Below are positions 1-7,391 of a stretch of 64,000 nucleotides of DNA, piece after piece (within the stretch, counting starts at the first letter, position 1; the number at the start of each line of letters is the position of its first letter). The position numbers and the translations under genes are program-made. The notes under the pieces are model-generated. The model searched no databases. It worked only from the letters and a program-made list of their open reading frames with translations, and had not been told where the DNA came from. Where the stretch lies: assembly GCF_001050195.2 (NCBI RefSeq), contig NZ_DF967970.1, forward strand, positions 52,026-116,025, written 5' to 3'. Source of the DNA: Anaerolinea thermolimosa (GTDB lineage Bacteria > Chloroflexota > Anaerolineae > Anaerolineales > Anaerolineaceae).

Positions 1-433
1 GCAAACCCATGATCTGCTTAAAAATGTGCTGACGGCGCTCAACGGGCGGTTGCTTCGGGTAGAAGTGGTGGCCCTGCGTGAGGAAGTGTTCTACGGCAAC
101 CTGGTTGTGGAAGTGAATGGACAGGTGATCAATATTGACTCACGTCCTTCGGATGCGCTGGCGCTGGCCGTGCGCGCAAGGGTGCCCATTCTGGTGGCGC
201 GGGAAGTGCTGGATGAAGCCGGGGTAACACCGGAGGATGATCTTCGTTCGCAGCGGCCTGCGAGCGGCCCACTGGCGCCCACACCACGTCCAGCTCAACC
301 GGTAGAACCGGAAGTGGAAAGCGCCTCTGAGGAACGCCTTTCGGTGTTCGAGGATTTTCTGGCGAATCTCGACCTGGATCATATTGATGACACCGAAGAG
401 GACGAAGACGACGAAGATAAACCTGAAAAGTGA
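1..433 (+). CDS. Bifunctional nuclease family protein (DUF151), 5'-truncated by window edge
   Basis: This is the C-terminal two thirds of a DUF151/BFN-domain protein; the complete copy is at 56079-56684. The first full codon is at base 2. The visible part contains the conserved run ending in SRPSDALALAVR typical of the family, members of which have been described as having RNase and DNase activity in a few organisms. The domain is followed by a Pro-rich spacer and a strongly acidic tail (Glu/Asp run before the final KPEK). It is followed on the same strand by the promoter and gene for tRNA-Asn. Confidence 0.85.
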   Translation, partial: QTHDLLKNVLTALNGRLLRVEVVALREEVFYGNLVVEVNGQVINIDSRPSDALALAVRARVPILVAREVLDEAGVTPEDDLRSQRPASGPLAPTPRPAQPVEPEVESASEERLSVFEDFLANLDLDHIDDTEEDEDDEDKPEK

Positions 434-507
434 GGTCGCCGGGTAGTTTGGACGGGCCGAAACCAGCCAGATGAGATATACTGGCCATCTTTTTCATCCA
501 CGCAACC

Positions 508-535
508 TTGACAAACTTCCCGAGCCGGCTATAAT
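508..535 (+). promoter_or_regulatory. Consensus sigma70-type promoter for tRNA-Asn
   Basis: A perfect TTGACA (508-513) and a perfect TATAAT (530-535) are separated by 16 bases. The tRNA begins 10 bases after the -10 box, the spacing expected for a tRNA transcription unit. Confidence 0.85.
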
Positions 536-545
536 AGGAACGCAT

Positions 546-618
546 TCCTCGTTAGCTCAATCGGCAGAGCGGGCGGCTGTTAACCGCTAGGTTCGAGGTT
601 CGAGTCCTCGACGAGGAG
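546..618 (+). tRNA. tRNA-Asn (anticodon GTT)
   Basis: The 73-base cloverleaf folds fully. The acceptor stem is TCCTCGT (546-552) with ACGAGGA (611-617) and discriminator G618. The anticodon loop is CTGTTAA closed by GCGG/CCGC, giving anticodon GTT (Asn). The T arm is CGAGG/CCTCG around TTCGAGT. Two encoded C residues follow, then a T run that could end transcription. The 3' end of this gene is the seed of a tandem repeat array that continues downstream. Confidence 0.97.
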
Positions 619-857
619 CCTTTTTATTTAACCTCCCCCAAAAGGTTCTGCGGCCCCCATTGAGGGGATGGTATTCGAGTCCTCGACGAGGAGCCTTTTT
701 ATTTAACCTCCCCAAAAAGGTTCTGCGGTCCCCATTGAGGGGATGCTATTCGAGTCCTCGACGAGGAGCCTTTTTATTTAACCTCCCCAAAAAGGTTCTG
801 CGGCCCCCATTGAGGGGATGGTATTCAAGCCCTCGACGAGAGGACTTTTTATTTCAG
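599..857 (+). repeat. 75-bp tandem repeat derived from the tRNA-Asn 3' end
   Basis: The T-arm/acceptor 3' half of tRNA-Asn recurs with a 75-base period: units start at 599, 674, 749 and 824, the last being partial and diverged. Each unit carries the tRNA 3' sequence, a T run, and an AT-rich spacer with a CCCC-ATTGA-GGGG hairpin. tRNA 3' ends are common integration sites, so tandem att-like remnants are one explanation; replication slippage is another. Confidence 0.85.
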
Positions 858-928
858 CCTGCTTCAGAAGCCATTTGATTGAAGTTGTGACGTCCTTGGC
901 ACTGGCGGGAGTGCTCCCCGGCGGGGAC

Positions 929-1108
929 ATGAAGGGGCTGGTAGCCATGGCACTTTTTGATCCGCGCCTGTATCTGCTGGCGTGGCTGGGGGCAGGGGCG
1001 GTGTATCTGGTCTGGCGGATCGTGCACGGTGAACGGAGAATGCCGGGGTCTGTGGGGTTTGTGGTGGGGGCGGTGGGGTGGTGGCTAGCGCGCCTGGCGT
1101 TGTTCTAA
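929..1108 (+). CDS. Possible small membrane protein (59 aa)
   Basis: An open frame starting at ATG 929 encodes a short protein with two hydrophobic stretches (about residues 9-28 and 40-58) separated by a basic loop (HGERR). I recognise no family. There is no strong ribosome-binding site, and it lies between the repeat array and the cassette region, so it may be a chance frame. Codon composition is GC-rich like the core genes and unlike the cassettes that follow. Confidence 0.3.
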   Translation: MKGLVAMALFDPRLYLLAWLGAGAVYLVWRIVHGERRMPGSVGFVVGAVGWWLARLALF

Positions 1109-1287
1109 CCAGCGTTGAAGCGAGGTCGCGCATTCGCCGGATGGAACGCCCAATAGAAGATGCCCGATGCTCACGTCTTCACCCAGGTCTGGCCAGTGGA
1201 TGCCTTCTCCGTTACCGATTAAAAGCCGCGATTACTTTTAAGGGGAAAGTACTGGTTTCAACCAAATCTTTACTACACAAGTTTCTT

Positions 1288-1365
1288 GCTTAACGGTCTG
1301 CGGTTCAACCGCACGCGGAGCGAACGAATCGAGCGGAGCATGTCGGCTGCAACCGCCAGTTAGGC
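1288..1365 (-). repeat. attC-like integron recombination site (site 1)
   Basis: The site is bounded by GCTTAAC (1288-1294) and GTTAGGC (1359-1365), which match the attC R''/R' consensus RYYYAAC and GTTRRRY exactly. Just inside are complementary arms (CTGCGGTT and AACCGCCAG) that pair with one unpaired extra base, as attC hairpins do. At 78 bp it has normal attC size. It begins about 10 bases after the stop codon of the minus-strand VOC gene, where a cassette's attC should be. Confidence 0.8.
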
Positions 1366-1375
1366 GGGCGCTCAC

Positions 1376-1813
1376 TTATGCTTTGCTTTCTTCTCGAGAT
1401 TCTGCCTCTGCAAGATGGTCGCCGTGGTAGCAACTCTTGAGCAAGTCAAGATCACTCTTTTCGAAGTCAAAATAGGCAATTCTCCAACCAGTTCCCGCCA
1501 CAAAAGGACCGTTGACAAAAACTCCTTTTTCTTTCAATTCTTCAACTCGTCTTGGAAGATCCTTCATGGCAAAACCAACATGGTGCAAGCCTGGTCCATG
1601 CTCCTCTAGAAATTGTGTAAGTGCTGGATGGTTGATTGGGCGTAGTATCTCGATGATGGTAGGTCCACAACGGAATGCAGCCATTTCGACACTGGTTTCG
1701 CCTTCAATCATGCGGCGGTCACTCAATTCAAGTTCAAAGATGTCACGGAAGATACGCAAAGCGTCATCCATATCACTGACGACATATGCCACGTGGTGAA
1801 TGTAATCAAACAT
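1376..1813 (-). CDS. VOC-family metal-dependent protein (glyoxalase/methylmalonyl-CoA epimerase-like)
   Basis: The protein of about 145 residues has one vicinal-oxygen-chelate unit pair: the N-terminal DYIHHVAYVV strand carries the first metal-ligand His, and LHHVGFAMKD near the middle carries the second. The order resembles methylmalonyl-CoA epimerase and glyoxalase I-like enzymes, but the substrate cannot be told. I place the start at ATG 1813 because GAGGAG lies just upstream; an ATG five codons earlier (1828) is possible. An attC-like site follows directly, so this looks like the gene of an integron cassette. Base composition is more AT-rich than the core genes. Confidence 0.75.
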   Translation of the reverse strand: MFDYIHHVAYVVSDMDDALRIFRDIFELELSDRRMIEGETSVEMAAFRCGPTIIEILRPINHPALTQFLEEHGPGLHHVGFAMKDLPRRVEELKEKGVFVNGPFVAGTGWRIAYFDFEKSDLDLLKSCYHGDHLAEAESREESKA

Positions 1814-1846
1814 ACTCTCCTCTTGCACAACTTGAGTCAGTAGCCC

Positions 1847-1976
1847 GACTAACAGCTTGCGTTACCGGCTGGTGGGTGGGACGAGGTAACGCCATCTTAC
1901 CGGAACCAACTTCAAGCCACAGAAACTGCCTGAAAACGCGTAGACTCCCACCAGTCTGGTGCACGCTGTGTTAGCC
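1847..1976 (-). repeat. attC-like site (site 2)
   Basis: The outer boxes GACTAAC (1847-1853) and GTTAGCC (1970-1976) keep the invariant AAC/GTT triplets, and their flanks are imperfectly complementary (TTGCGTTACC side against GGTGCACGC side). The 130-bp length is at the upper end for attC. The stop codon of the CPBP gene lies inside the box at 1970-1976. Site 3 starts with the same GGGCTAACACAGCGTGCA sequence on the minus strand, which supports a related family of sites. Confidence 0.65.
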
Positions 1977-2783
1977 CACTTCTTTCAAATGCGGGCGAAA
2001 GGATTTCGGCAACTCGAAACGCTTTTTCCAGCAAATAAACCCTAATATAAGCGCTGACAGCATCAGCCCGATCCCGAAATCATCAATGATGAATTTGGAA
2101 AGGGGTGTATCAGTAGACATGTGTATGAACACTCCTTGCATAAACAGATTATGGGCGCCGTGCCATAATACCGCAGGCCAAAGACTACCTGATTTGAGTC
2201 GCAACCATGCGGTAAAAAAACTCAAGCCAAGAACAGAAATTGTCAAGCTCGTTAAATCAAACCAACGTGGTGCTTGGCTATGATAATCGGCAAAGATTAT
2301 GGCTGGGTAATGCCAAACGGACCAAACAGCCCAGGTCAATAACGCAGTTTTCGTAAATGTCGTCACCCTGGACAATTCTGGAACCAGGAATCCACGCCAA
2401 CCGATTTCTTCACCTAATGCTGCAAGGCAAGCCGCAACCAATCCAACAGGCAGGAACAGAATATATGCCAAGGTAGGCGCGCGAAATCCAGCCAAGCTCG
2501 TTGCCCAGGCAAAACTGTAAATGATGCCAGTATAGACTAGAGGGATAATCAGCCCCCAAATGAGATATTTCTTTTCGCCCAAACCCCAGCCCAAATTGCG
2601 AATACTTCCACGGGATAACCATAGCGTTAGGATTGCACCGATAGCTGGACTCCACATCCATAAGGCTCCAACATCACGCGCTGATCCTGTAAGGTACATG
2701 GCAGTATAGAAGATTGAGCTAATTGCGAATGTCAAAAGGATAAAGACGATGACTTTGCGCCAGGGCGATTCGATTCTAACCAA
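1971..2783 (-). CDS. CPBP-family intramembrane glutamic endopeptidase
   Basis: This is a 270-residue multi-pass membrane protein of the CPBP (CAAX protease/bacteriocin-processing, ABI) family. All three family motifs are present: EEIGWRGFLVP at about residues 125-135, a WHYP motif at about 158, and WPAVLWHGAHN at about 202-212, whose Glu and His residues form the catalytic site. About seven to eight hydrophobic segments span the protein. CPBP proteins cleave membrane substrates, mature peptides or give self-immunity to bacteriocins; the target here is unknown. The gene sits between attC-like sites 2 and 3 and is AT-rich, so it looks like a captured cassette. Confidence 0.85.
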   Translation of the reverse strand: MVRIESPWRKVIVFILLTFAISSIFYTAMYLTGSARDVGALWMWSPAIGAILTLWLSRGSIRNLGWGLGEKKYLIWGLIIPLVYTGIIYSFAWATSLAGFRAPTLAYILFLPVGLVAACLAALGEEIGWRGFLVPELSRVTTFTKTALLTWAVWSVWHYPAIIFADYHSQAPRWFDLTSLTISVLGLSFFTAWLRLKSGSLWPAVLWHGAHNLFMQGVFIHMSTDTPLSKFIIDDFGIGLMLSALILGFICWKKRFELPKSFRPHLKEVG

Positions 2784-2807
2784 GATTCCTCCTGGTTTCT
2801 GAAAGTG

Positions 2808-2929
2808 GGCTAAAGGTTTATGTTACTTGCGGGTGGGCGGGCAAGAGCCCTTTGCAAACCAGGACCACTGCCAGCGACACGCCCCGTACCCGCAGGGCGA
2901 AGCCCTGTCCGCTGCACGCTGTGTTAGCC
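2808..2929 (-). repeat. Degenerate attC-like site (site 3)
   Basis: One end, GTTAGCC (2923-2929), is identical to site 2 and shares its inner arm. The other end is GGCTAAA (2808-2814), which breaks the AAC triplet. A GCAGGGC-GAA-GCCCTG hairpin lies inside. Position between two cassette genes favours a decayed or variant attC. Confidence 0.45.
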
Positions 2930-2938
2930 CGCTCTTGG

Positions 2939-3772
2939 CTATTGAGATTTACTCCATTTATCTACCAGTATTTTAACTGTCTCTAGGATGGTTGATGCTT
3001 TATATACAATTCCCAAATCAATCATTTGTTGGGTTCTGACAATTGGGACTTGGAAAACAGGGGAAGATATAAATGCAATCTGTCCTTGCTCTTCTCTAAT
3101 CGCAACGCTAGAAATTATGCCTAAAAATAAAACTCGATTTCCGACTTCAAATACACCTTTATGTGAATAACCGCCAGTATTGACAATAAGCACAGGGCTT
3201 CCACTTAAGCCTGGGAATACGGATGCGTCTATTAGAAATAACGGTTTTCCTTCATAGTCAAGCTGGAGGTGAGTTGCTGTCGTACCTCTCCTTACAACTG
3301 GCATTAGATTTTTTGAGTCAAAAATCCCGTTTGGATAACCAATAAATACTACTTCCTCGATTGCGTCTAAATCATTCATTTGCTCGGGGGTAGGGATGAG
3401 ATTGTGAGTTATTGACTTGTAAAAAACCGTTTTGCCCTTTTTTTGAATTTGTTGTAAGACAGGGACAAGTGGCATAACTGCAACGTCAATTTCTGGGTCG
3501 GGATGTCCGAACCACTGTTGTTCAAATTTGTTCATCTGAATATCGAATCGTTGACCAATTTGAGGCGATTGTCCATCACTCAGGGTAAAAAAGAAACGTC
3601 CATCTATTGCGCCCCGAATAACGTGTTTGTTCGTCACTAAAAATAGATATTGCTTTTCTTCTTGTTGGTAATTGAAAATAAAGGCTGTCCCCGTGCCTGT
3701 TCCATCAGGGTTTGTAGTCTCGATTCTTACTGTCGTAAATAACAACTGCTCTGCAATAGTATTGACTTGCAT
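2939..3772 (-). CDS. Trypsin-like serine peptidase domain protein
   Basis: The 277-residue protein has a chymotrypsin-like fold signature with a plausible full catalytic triad: His in VTNKHVI (about residue 50), Asp in EIDVAVMPL (about 96), and Ser in PGLSGSPVL (about 195). There is no signal peptide or membrane segment, so it should act in the cytoplasm, unlike the lipoprotein HtrA-type protease at 32718 in this window. Soluble trypsin-like domains of this kind occur as effectors or regulators in conflict systems; I cannot name a partner. It is the third cassette-like gene of the array, AT-rich, with an attC-like site directly downstream. Confidence 0.75.
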   Translation of the reverse strand: MQVNTIAEQLLFTTVRIETTNPDGTGTGTAFIFNYQQEEKQYLFLVTNKHVIRGAIDGRFFFTLSDGQSPQIGQRFDIQMNKFEQQWFGHPDPEIDVAVMPLVPVLQQIQKKGKTVFYKSITHNLIPTPEQMNDLDAIEEVVFIGYPNGIFDSKNLMPVVRRGTTATHLQLDYEGKPLFLIDASVFPGLSGSPVLIVNTGGYSHKGVFEVGNRVLFLGIISSVAIREEQGQIAFISSPVFQVPIVRTQQMIDLGIVYKASTILETVKILVDKWSKSQ

Positions 3773-4357
3773 AGATCCTCACATAGACTATCTTTTTACG
3801 GGCTGGCCAACTAATAATTATACGGATTCCTGATACACAGCATTCTTACCGTATAACTGACCGAAAAAAGCATGCTCTCTCGCAAAATTTGATATACGCA
3901 AACACTTTGCGCAAGCAACACAACTGCTTGACTGGAAAGGTAACAGTATGATTATGATGACAAGCGTGGAAAATACGTTGACACCAATAATCAAATTGCA
4001 TTCCCCAAATATTGTCATTTTTGATTATAGAACAACAAAATTTGCCGTACAAGTCGTATTGAGACTGGAGACTGTAACAAAATTGGCGGGCGAATTTTCA
4101 AAAAAAGGAATGAAGAGAGAAGACGGGGTAGAAGAGGGGATTATAGGAGGGCTCATGCCCAGAACTGACAGGCAATCGTGCTTCCGCGGAGCAACCCGGC
4201 GGTAGTTTTGTGTCCCTTGGTCCACTGGGCTTCCATCTTGAGTCTGCCGATTATTCGTTTCGTGCATCTATTAGTCTAAAAGATATTTTTTGTGTTGTTT
4301 CAAACATTCCTTGTCATGCTTCAGTCTGTTCTGCCTGCAAACCCTTCAAGGGATTCT
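3773..4357. other. Long AT-rich spacer without a convincing gene
   Basis: Short open frames on both strands lack ribosome-binding sites and family features. The only clear structure is an inverted repeat TTATACGG (3818-3825) with CCGTATAA (3849-3856). The stretch separates the cassette genes from the toxin/immunity remnants and may hold decayed sequence. Confidence 0.5.
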
Positions 4358-4988
4358 TTACCCAGCGCCGTACATGAAACGGACAGCCCTGATGCCCTCT
4401 CTCCAGTTTGTGGCAACGTGCTTGTATATTTCCGGATCGTTGTCCACGATGGCGTCCATATCGTGCATCTCTTTCAGCTGTTCAAGGAGCAAGTTATGAC
4501 CTGGCACTTCGGGGAGTAAACCTGTTGTAAAGGATCAGGTCTTTGTAAGGGAAAGGATATTCCCCGGTTTCAATGCGATGCACCACATCATAAGGGCTCC
4601 AAACCATCAGGTATTCTTTGGTTTTGTATTCATCGGGCAAGACGGGACCAAGGCGGATGGATTGCTTTCCATCCCAGTAATACCAGATGGTGGCTTCCCC
4701 AGTTTGTTCATTCTCAAAGGTTGAAATAAAACCTGGGTACTCAAAAGAGGTTATTTTCTTGAAGCCGATAACAGTCCATAAACCAGATTTTATTGCCGCA
4801 GATAAACCAGTAATGATAGGCGGGAACATTAAACCAGAAGAGAGAATTTCTTCTAAACCAGGTCTTTGTGGTGAAATGATCTTGAAAACTTGAATGATGG
4901 GGCCCATTTTATCTCGACAGAGGTACTGCCCATACGCAAAGCGTTGCCCGGAAAGAGGAATCTCGAAAATCGAGCCGACCTTAACCAT
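4358..4988 (-). pseudogene. Imm26-like immunity protein gene with a frameshift
   Basis: The N-terminal 155 or so residues (KVGSIFEIPLSGQRFAYGQY onward) resemble the Imm26 family of polymorphic-toxin immunity proteins. The first frame stops at 4494. Removing one base of the CCCC run at 4511-4514 (plus-strand GGGG) joins it smoothly to a second frame that continues for about 50 codons to a stop at 4358, giving a natural protein of about 209 residues. The start at 4988 is preceded by TTAGGAG. It lies 14 bases downstream of a GIY-YIG toxin tip, the usual toxin-then-immunity order. Sequencing error is possible, but the core genes here show no such frameshifts. Confidence 0.6.
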
Positions 4989-5002
4989 GGAACTCCTAAG
5001 GA

Positions 5003-5659
5003 TTATTTGAAAAAACCAACGGTATTCAAAATATCTTTACCTCTTTGTATTGCGGCATTGTAAATAGGGTTTGTAGAGGAAATGCTGTTGATTTTGTTAT
5101 ACAAGTTTTGAAGTCCATAATGTTCTATGAGCACCTGTTCTACAGCCCTGGCATCAAATCGACTTAGATACTCAAGTCCCTGGATTGGGCGAATAATCCA
5201 CCCTCTCTCACTTAGATGTTGAGTAGCTCGACGCATAAAATCATTGGTTATTCCGACATAACGGGTAGTACCATTTTCCACTAATCTATATACCACATTA
5301 ACGCCAGTTCGCACTTCATTGGTTGGGTCTCCATCTGCGGAGAGGGTGGTGGTGAGGGTGGTTGCTGTACCCAGATGGACAAGCAGGGGGTAAACGCCAG
5401 CGGCTCCTGCCCCCAAGCCGGCTCCGAGCAGCGTGCCTACCACAGCATAGAGCGCCACCTGCCCGGCGTCAATGTTGAACGAGAGAGCATCCCAGAAGCA
5501 CAACCCCTGGTTGAGGTTGCGGATGACCTGAACGCCATACCCATAGGCCACCCCACCCAGCAAACCGCCGAAACCGTCTAACAGCAGGAAGGGGTTTTCC
5601 CCGCTGGGGTCGGTAAAGCGGAGGGGGCAAGGAAAGCTCGTGTTGTTAAGGTGCAGCAA
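5003..5659 (-). CDS. Orphan Rhs C-terminal tip with GIY-YIG nuclease toxin domain
   Basis: The product starts within a displaced Rhs core end (LRFTDPSGE, about residues 13-21), the junction after which Rhs proteins switch to their variable toxin. A glycine-rich hydrophobic region follows (about 22-95), then a GIY-YIG-type domain from about residue 115: VVYRLVENG, RYVGITNDFMRRATQH, and the downstream Glu in VLIEHYG. Such tips act as nuclease toxins when delivered by the Rhs shell. The shell is absent: an in-frame stop lies just upstream and the start codon would be TTG at 5659 without a clear ribosome-binding site. The Imm26-like gene follows directly, matching a toxin/immunity pair. Probably a reservoir tip rather than a free gene. 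Confidence 0.65.
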   Translation of the reverse strand: MLHLNNTSFPCPLRFTDPSGENPFLLLDGFGGLLGGVAYGYGVQVIRNLNQGLCFWDALSFNIDAGQVALYAVVGTLLGAGLGAGAAGVYPLLVHLGTATTLTTTLSADGDPTNEVRTGVNVVYRLVENGTTRYVGITNDFMRRATQHLSERGWIIRPIQGLEYLSRFDARAVEQVLIEHYGLQNLYNKINSISSTNPIYNAAIQRGKDILNTVGFFK

Positions 5660-5733
5660 AAATGGGAAAAATTACTAATCTGGATACCTTAGGAGCAAAT
5701 CTATGTCGGCTATGTTGGGGAAGATTTTCGGCA

Positions 5734-6036
5734 TTAAGATTTCCTCTTGGATAACTGGTTATAATCCCAAAAGTTTTGTTCTGCTTTGATGATCATCTCT
5801 CCAAGAATAGAATTTAATGGCCAAGAGTCTATAATTATCTTTCCCATCATCCTCCTTGTGCTCAGGCTCTGACGATTTTCCTGAATGCATTTGAGCATAT
5901 CCAATAACTGTTCGCGAAAGAATTCCAATTGCTTTCTTGACATAGGCCCAGATTCAGGAACTGAAACGGATGCAACATGATCATCAAGGGCATCAACTGC
6001 TTGTTGAATGGTTGTAACCACCTGCTCTTTTTTCAT
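5734..6036 (-). CDS. Small helical protein, candidate immunity partner of upstream toxin
   Basis: This 100-residue, largely helical and charged protein belongs to no family I recognise. Its ATG overlaps the stop codon of the upstream putative toxin gene in an ATGA arrangement (6033-6036), so the two are translationally coupled. In Rhs clusters the gene immediately after a toxin tip normally encodes its immunity protein; that role is inferred from position and size only. Confidence 0.55.
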   Translation of the reverse strand: MKKEQVVTTIQQAVDALDDHVASVSVPESGPMSRKQLEFFREQLLDMLKCIQENRQSLSTRRMMGKIIIDSWPLNSILGEMIIKAEQNFWDYNQLSKRKS

Positions 6037-6620
6037 GGCATCAAATCCTCCAAGCTCAACACGAATTTTTGAATTTGACCCCCTGGTAAGAACTGTCCTT
6101 GAGGAGCGGCTCGACCTTCAATGATTGTTGTGCCAGGGCGGATTTGCCATTGTCTGAAGCGAGTCATTTGATTCCATTCGCGCTTAATAGCCAAACTTTG
6201 TTGAGAGGCAGGAAATGTCTCGAAGAGAAAGCGGCCTTTTTCAAAAGCATTGATGTTGTCATAGTACCTGATTCCATATTCAGCAAAAGTAGATACCCTA
6301 ACTCTAATGGTGGGGATCTCAAACGACTCGATAATTTGCTTTCTTAGCGAATGTGGAACTCCCATTTTTTGAAGGTAAGCGGAAGCAGAACGAACACCGT
6401 CATATAAGGAATTAATGTCTCTTGTCAGTCTTGCCACATCGCCGGCATCATCGGCGTGGGCGGCAAAGTGGACGACCATGCCCCCGGCGGGCAGGAAAGG
6501 CACTGCCAGGCTGAGGGCATCCAGCCCCAGGGCAGCCCAATCTTGCCAGCCAACGGTACAGCCGCGCCTGGTCTTGTTGAGAATGGTTATATATCGATTC
6601 CCAGGGTGATGCCATCCCAC
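6033..6620 (-). CDS. Putative Rhs-associated toxin tip, family uncertain
   Basis: The first 60 residues include a hydrophobic alanine/glycine-rich stretch (DWAALGLDALSLAVPFLPAGG) like the pre-toxin region after an Rhs core. The C-terminal part ends with an IIEGRAAPQGQFLPGG motif that resembles the ends of NAD-consuming polymorphic toxins, a weak similarity I hold loosely. An Rhs core fragment lies immediately upstream (6587-6826) but in another frame, so a frameshift now separates core and toxin. The start codon is therefore unreliable. The downstream ORF overlaps by ATGA and is the likely immunity gene. Confidence 0.5.
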   Translation of the reverse strand: MGWHHPGNRYITILNKTRRGCTVGWQDWAALGLDALSLAVPFLPAGGMVVHFAAHADDAGDVARLTRDINSLYDGVRSASAYLQKMGVPHSLRKQIIESFEIPTIRVRVSTFAEYGIRYYDNINAFEKGRFLFETFPASQQSLAIKREWNQMTRFRQWQIRPGTTIIEGRAAPQGQFLPGGQIQKFVLSLEDLMP

Positions 6621-6826
6621 ACGGCATCCACAAACTCCCCGCTGGGGTCGGTGAAGCGGAGGGGGTTGTTGAGGGCGTAGGGGTAAGGGTTGAGGGTGGC
6701 GGGCTGGGATAGGATGCCGGGGAAGGGATCACGGGTGAGGAAGCGCCCCCACTGCGGTGCATAGTAGCGCGCTCTGAGATAAATCAGGTCAGTGGGGTCG
6801 TGCCACTCGCCGGTAAAGATAGGTTT
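6587..6826 (-). pseudogene. Fragment of Rhs repeat-associated core domain
   Basis: Translation of the minus strand gives KPIFTGEWHDP, then LIYLRARYY, GRFLTRDP, NPYPYALNNPLRFTDPSGE, the hallmark end of an Rhs/YD-repeat core. An in-frame stop (6827-6829) precedes it and another (6587-6589) follows, so only about 79 residues of a protein normally over 1000 remain. It is the remnant to which the toxin at 6033-6620 was once joined. A second, shorter trace of the same junction occurs at the start of the GIY-YIG tip. Confidence 0.8.
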
Positions 6827-6851
6827 TTAAGGTGCAATGATTAGCAAAGAA

Positions 6852-7364
6852 TTACTTCGTTTTGGACTCTGTTTGATTTATGAGCTCGGTTAATATATTT
6901 TCAATGGTCTGATATCCATAAACTCCATCTTAAGGCAATCCAGGTAATTCAACTGCATCACGATAAGTTCGCCTGATCATTTCCATTTTATTACTTTGTG
7001 TGTTGTATTCTATCAACCAACCTTTAGCAGGATAAACCGGATCTATGCTTCGAAACCCAGGCACACTCCATTCATGACGATTGAAAGAACGTGTTGTGGA
7101 AATCAAGGGCCATCTTCCTGTAATGATCCCTAAATCACCAAACCAGGCCATCAGTATTGCATCTGAAGGTTTTTTATGCCAGGTTTCATTCCCATCAGGA
7201 ATATCTTCATAGCGTGGGCCAAAAAAGTAGCCCAAACCACCTTTTGTTTTATAACTTCCTCGAACGATAATACCTAAAGCGTAACCGCCATTATTCAGAG
7301 GTATGGCAAACCATTGTCCTTCGGAGTATTTAATGTGTTCTGTTTGCATCTTATTTGTCTTCAT
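6852..7364 (-). pseudogene. Imm26-like immunity gene interrupted by an in-frame stop
   Basis: The intact part (6930-7364, 144 residues) has the family's opening EGQWFAIPLNNGGYALG and a GDLGIITGRWPLI segment, similar in layout to Imm26-type immunity proteins. At 6930-6932 a TAA interrupts the frame. The same frame continues for about 25 more codons (DGVYGYQTIENILTELI) to the next stop at 6852; the DG-x-YGY end fits the family's C-terminus. A single nonsense change therefore probably truncated the protein. It lies just downstream of a shattered toxin remnant (7392-7502). Confidence 0.6.
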
Positions 7365-7391
7365 GATACTTCCCTGATATTACCTGCGTAA

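Noticed and set aside
599..857. CRISPR array
   Set aside because: The 75-bp units repeat almost entirely, with no variable spacers, and no cas genes are present.
660..878. A 72-codon open frame with repeated GWYSSPRRG segments
   Set aside because: It is only the translation of the tRNA-3'-end tandem repeat; no ribosome-binding site.
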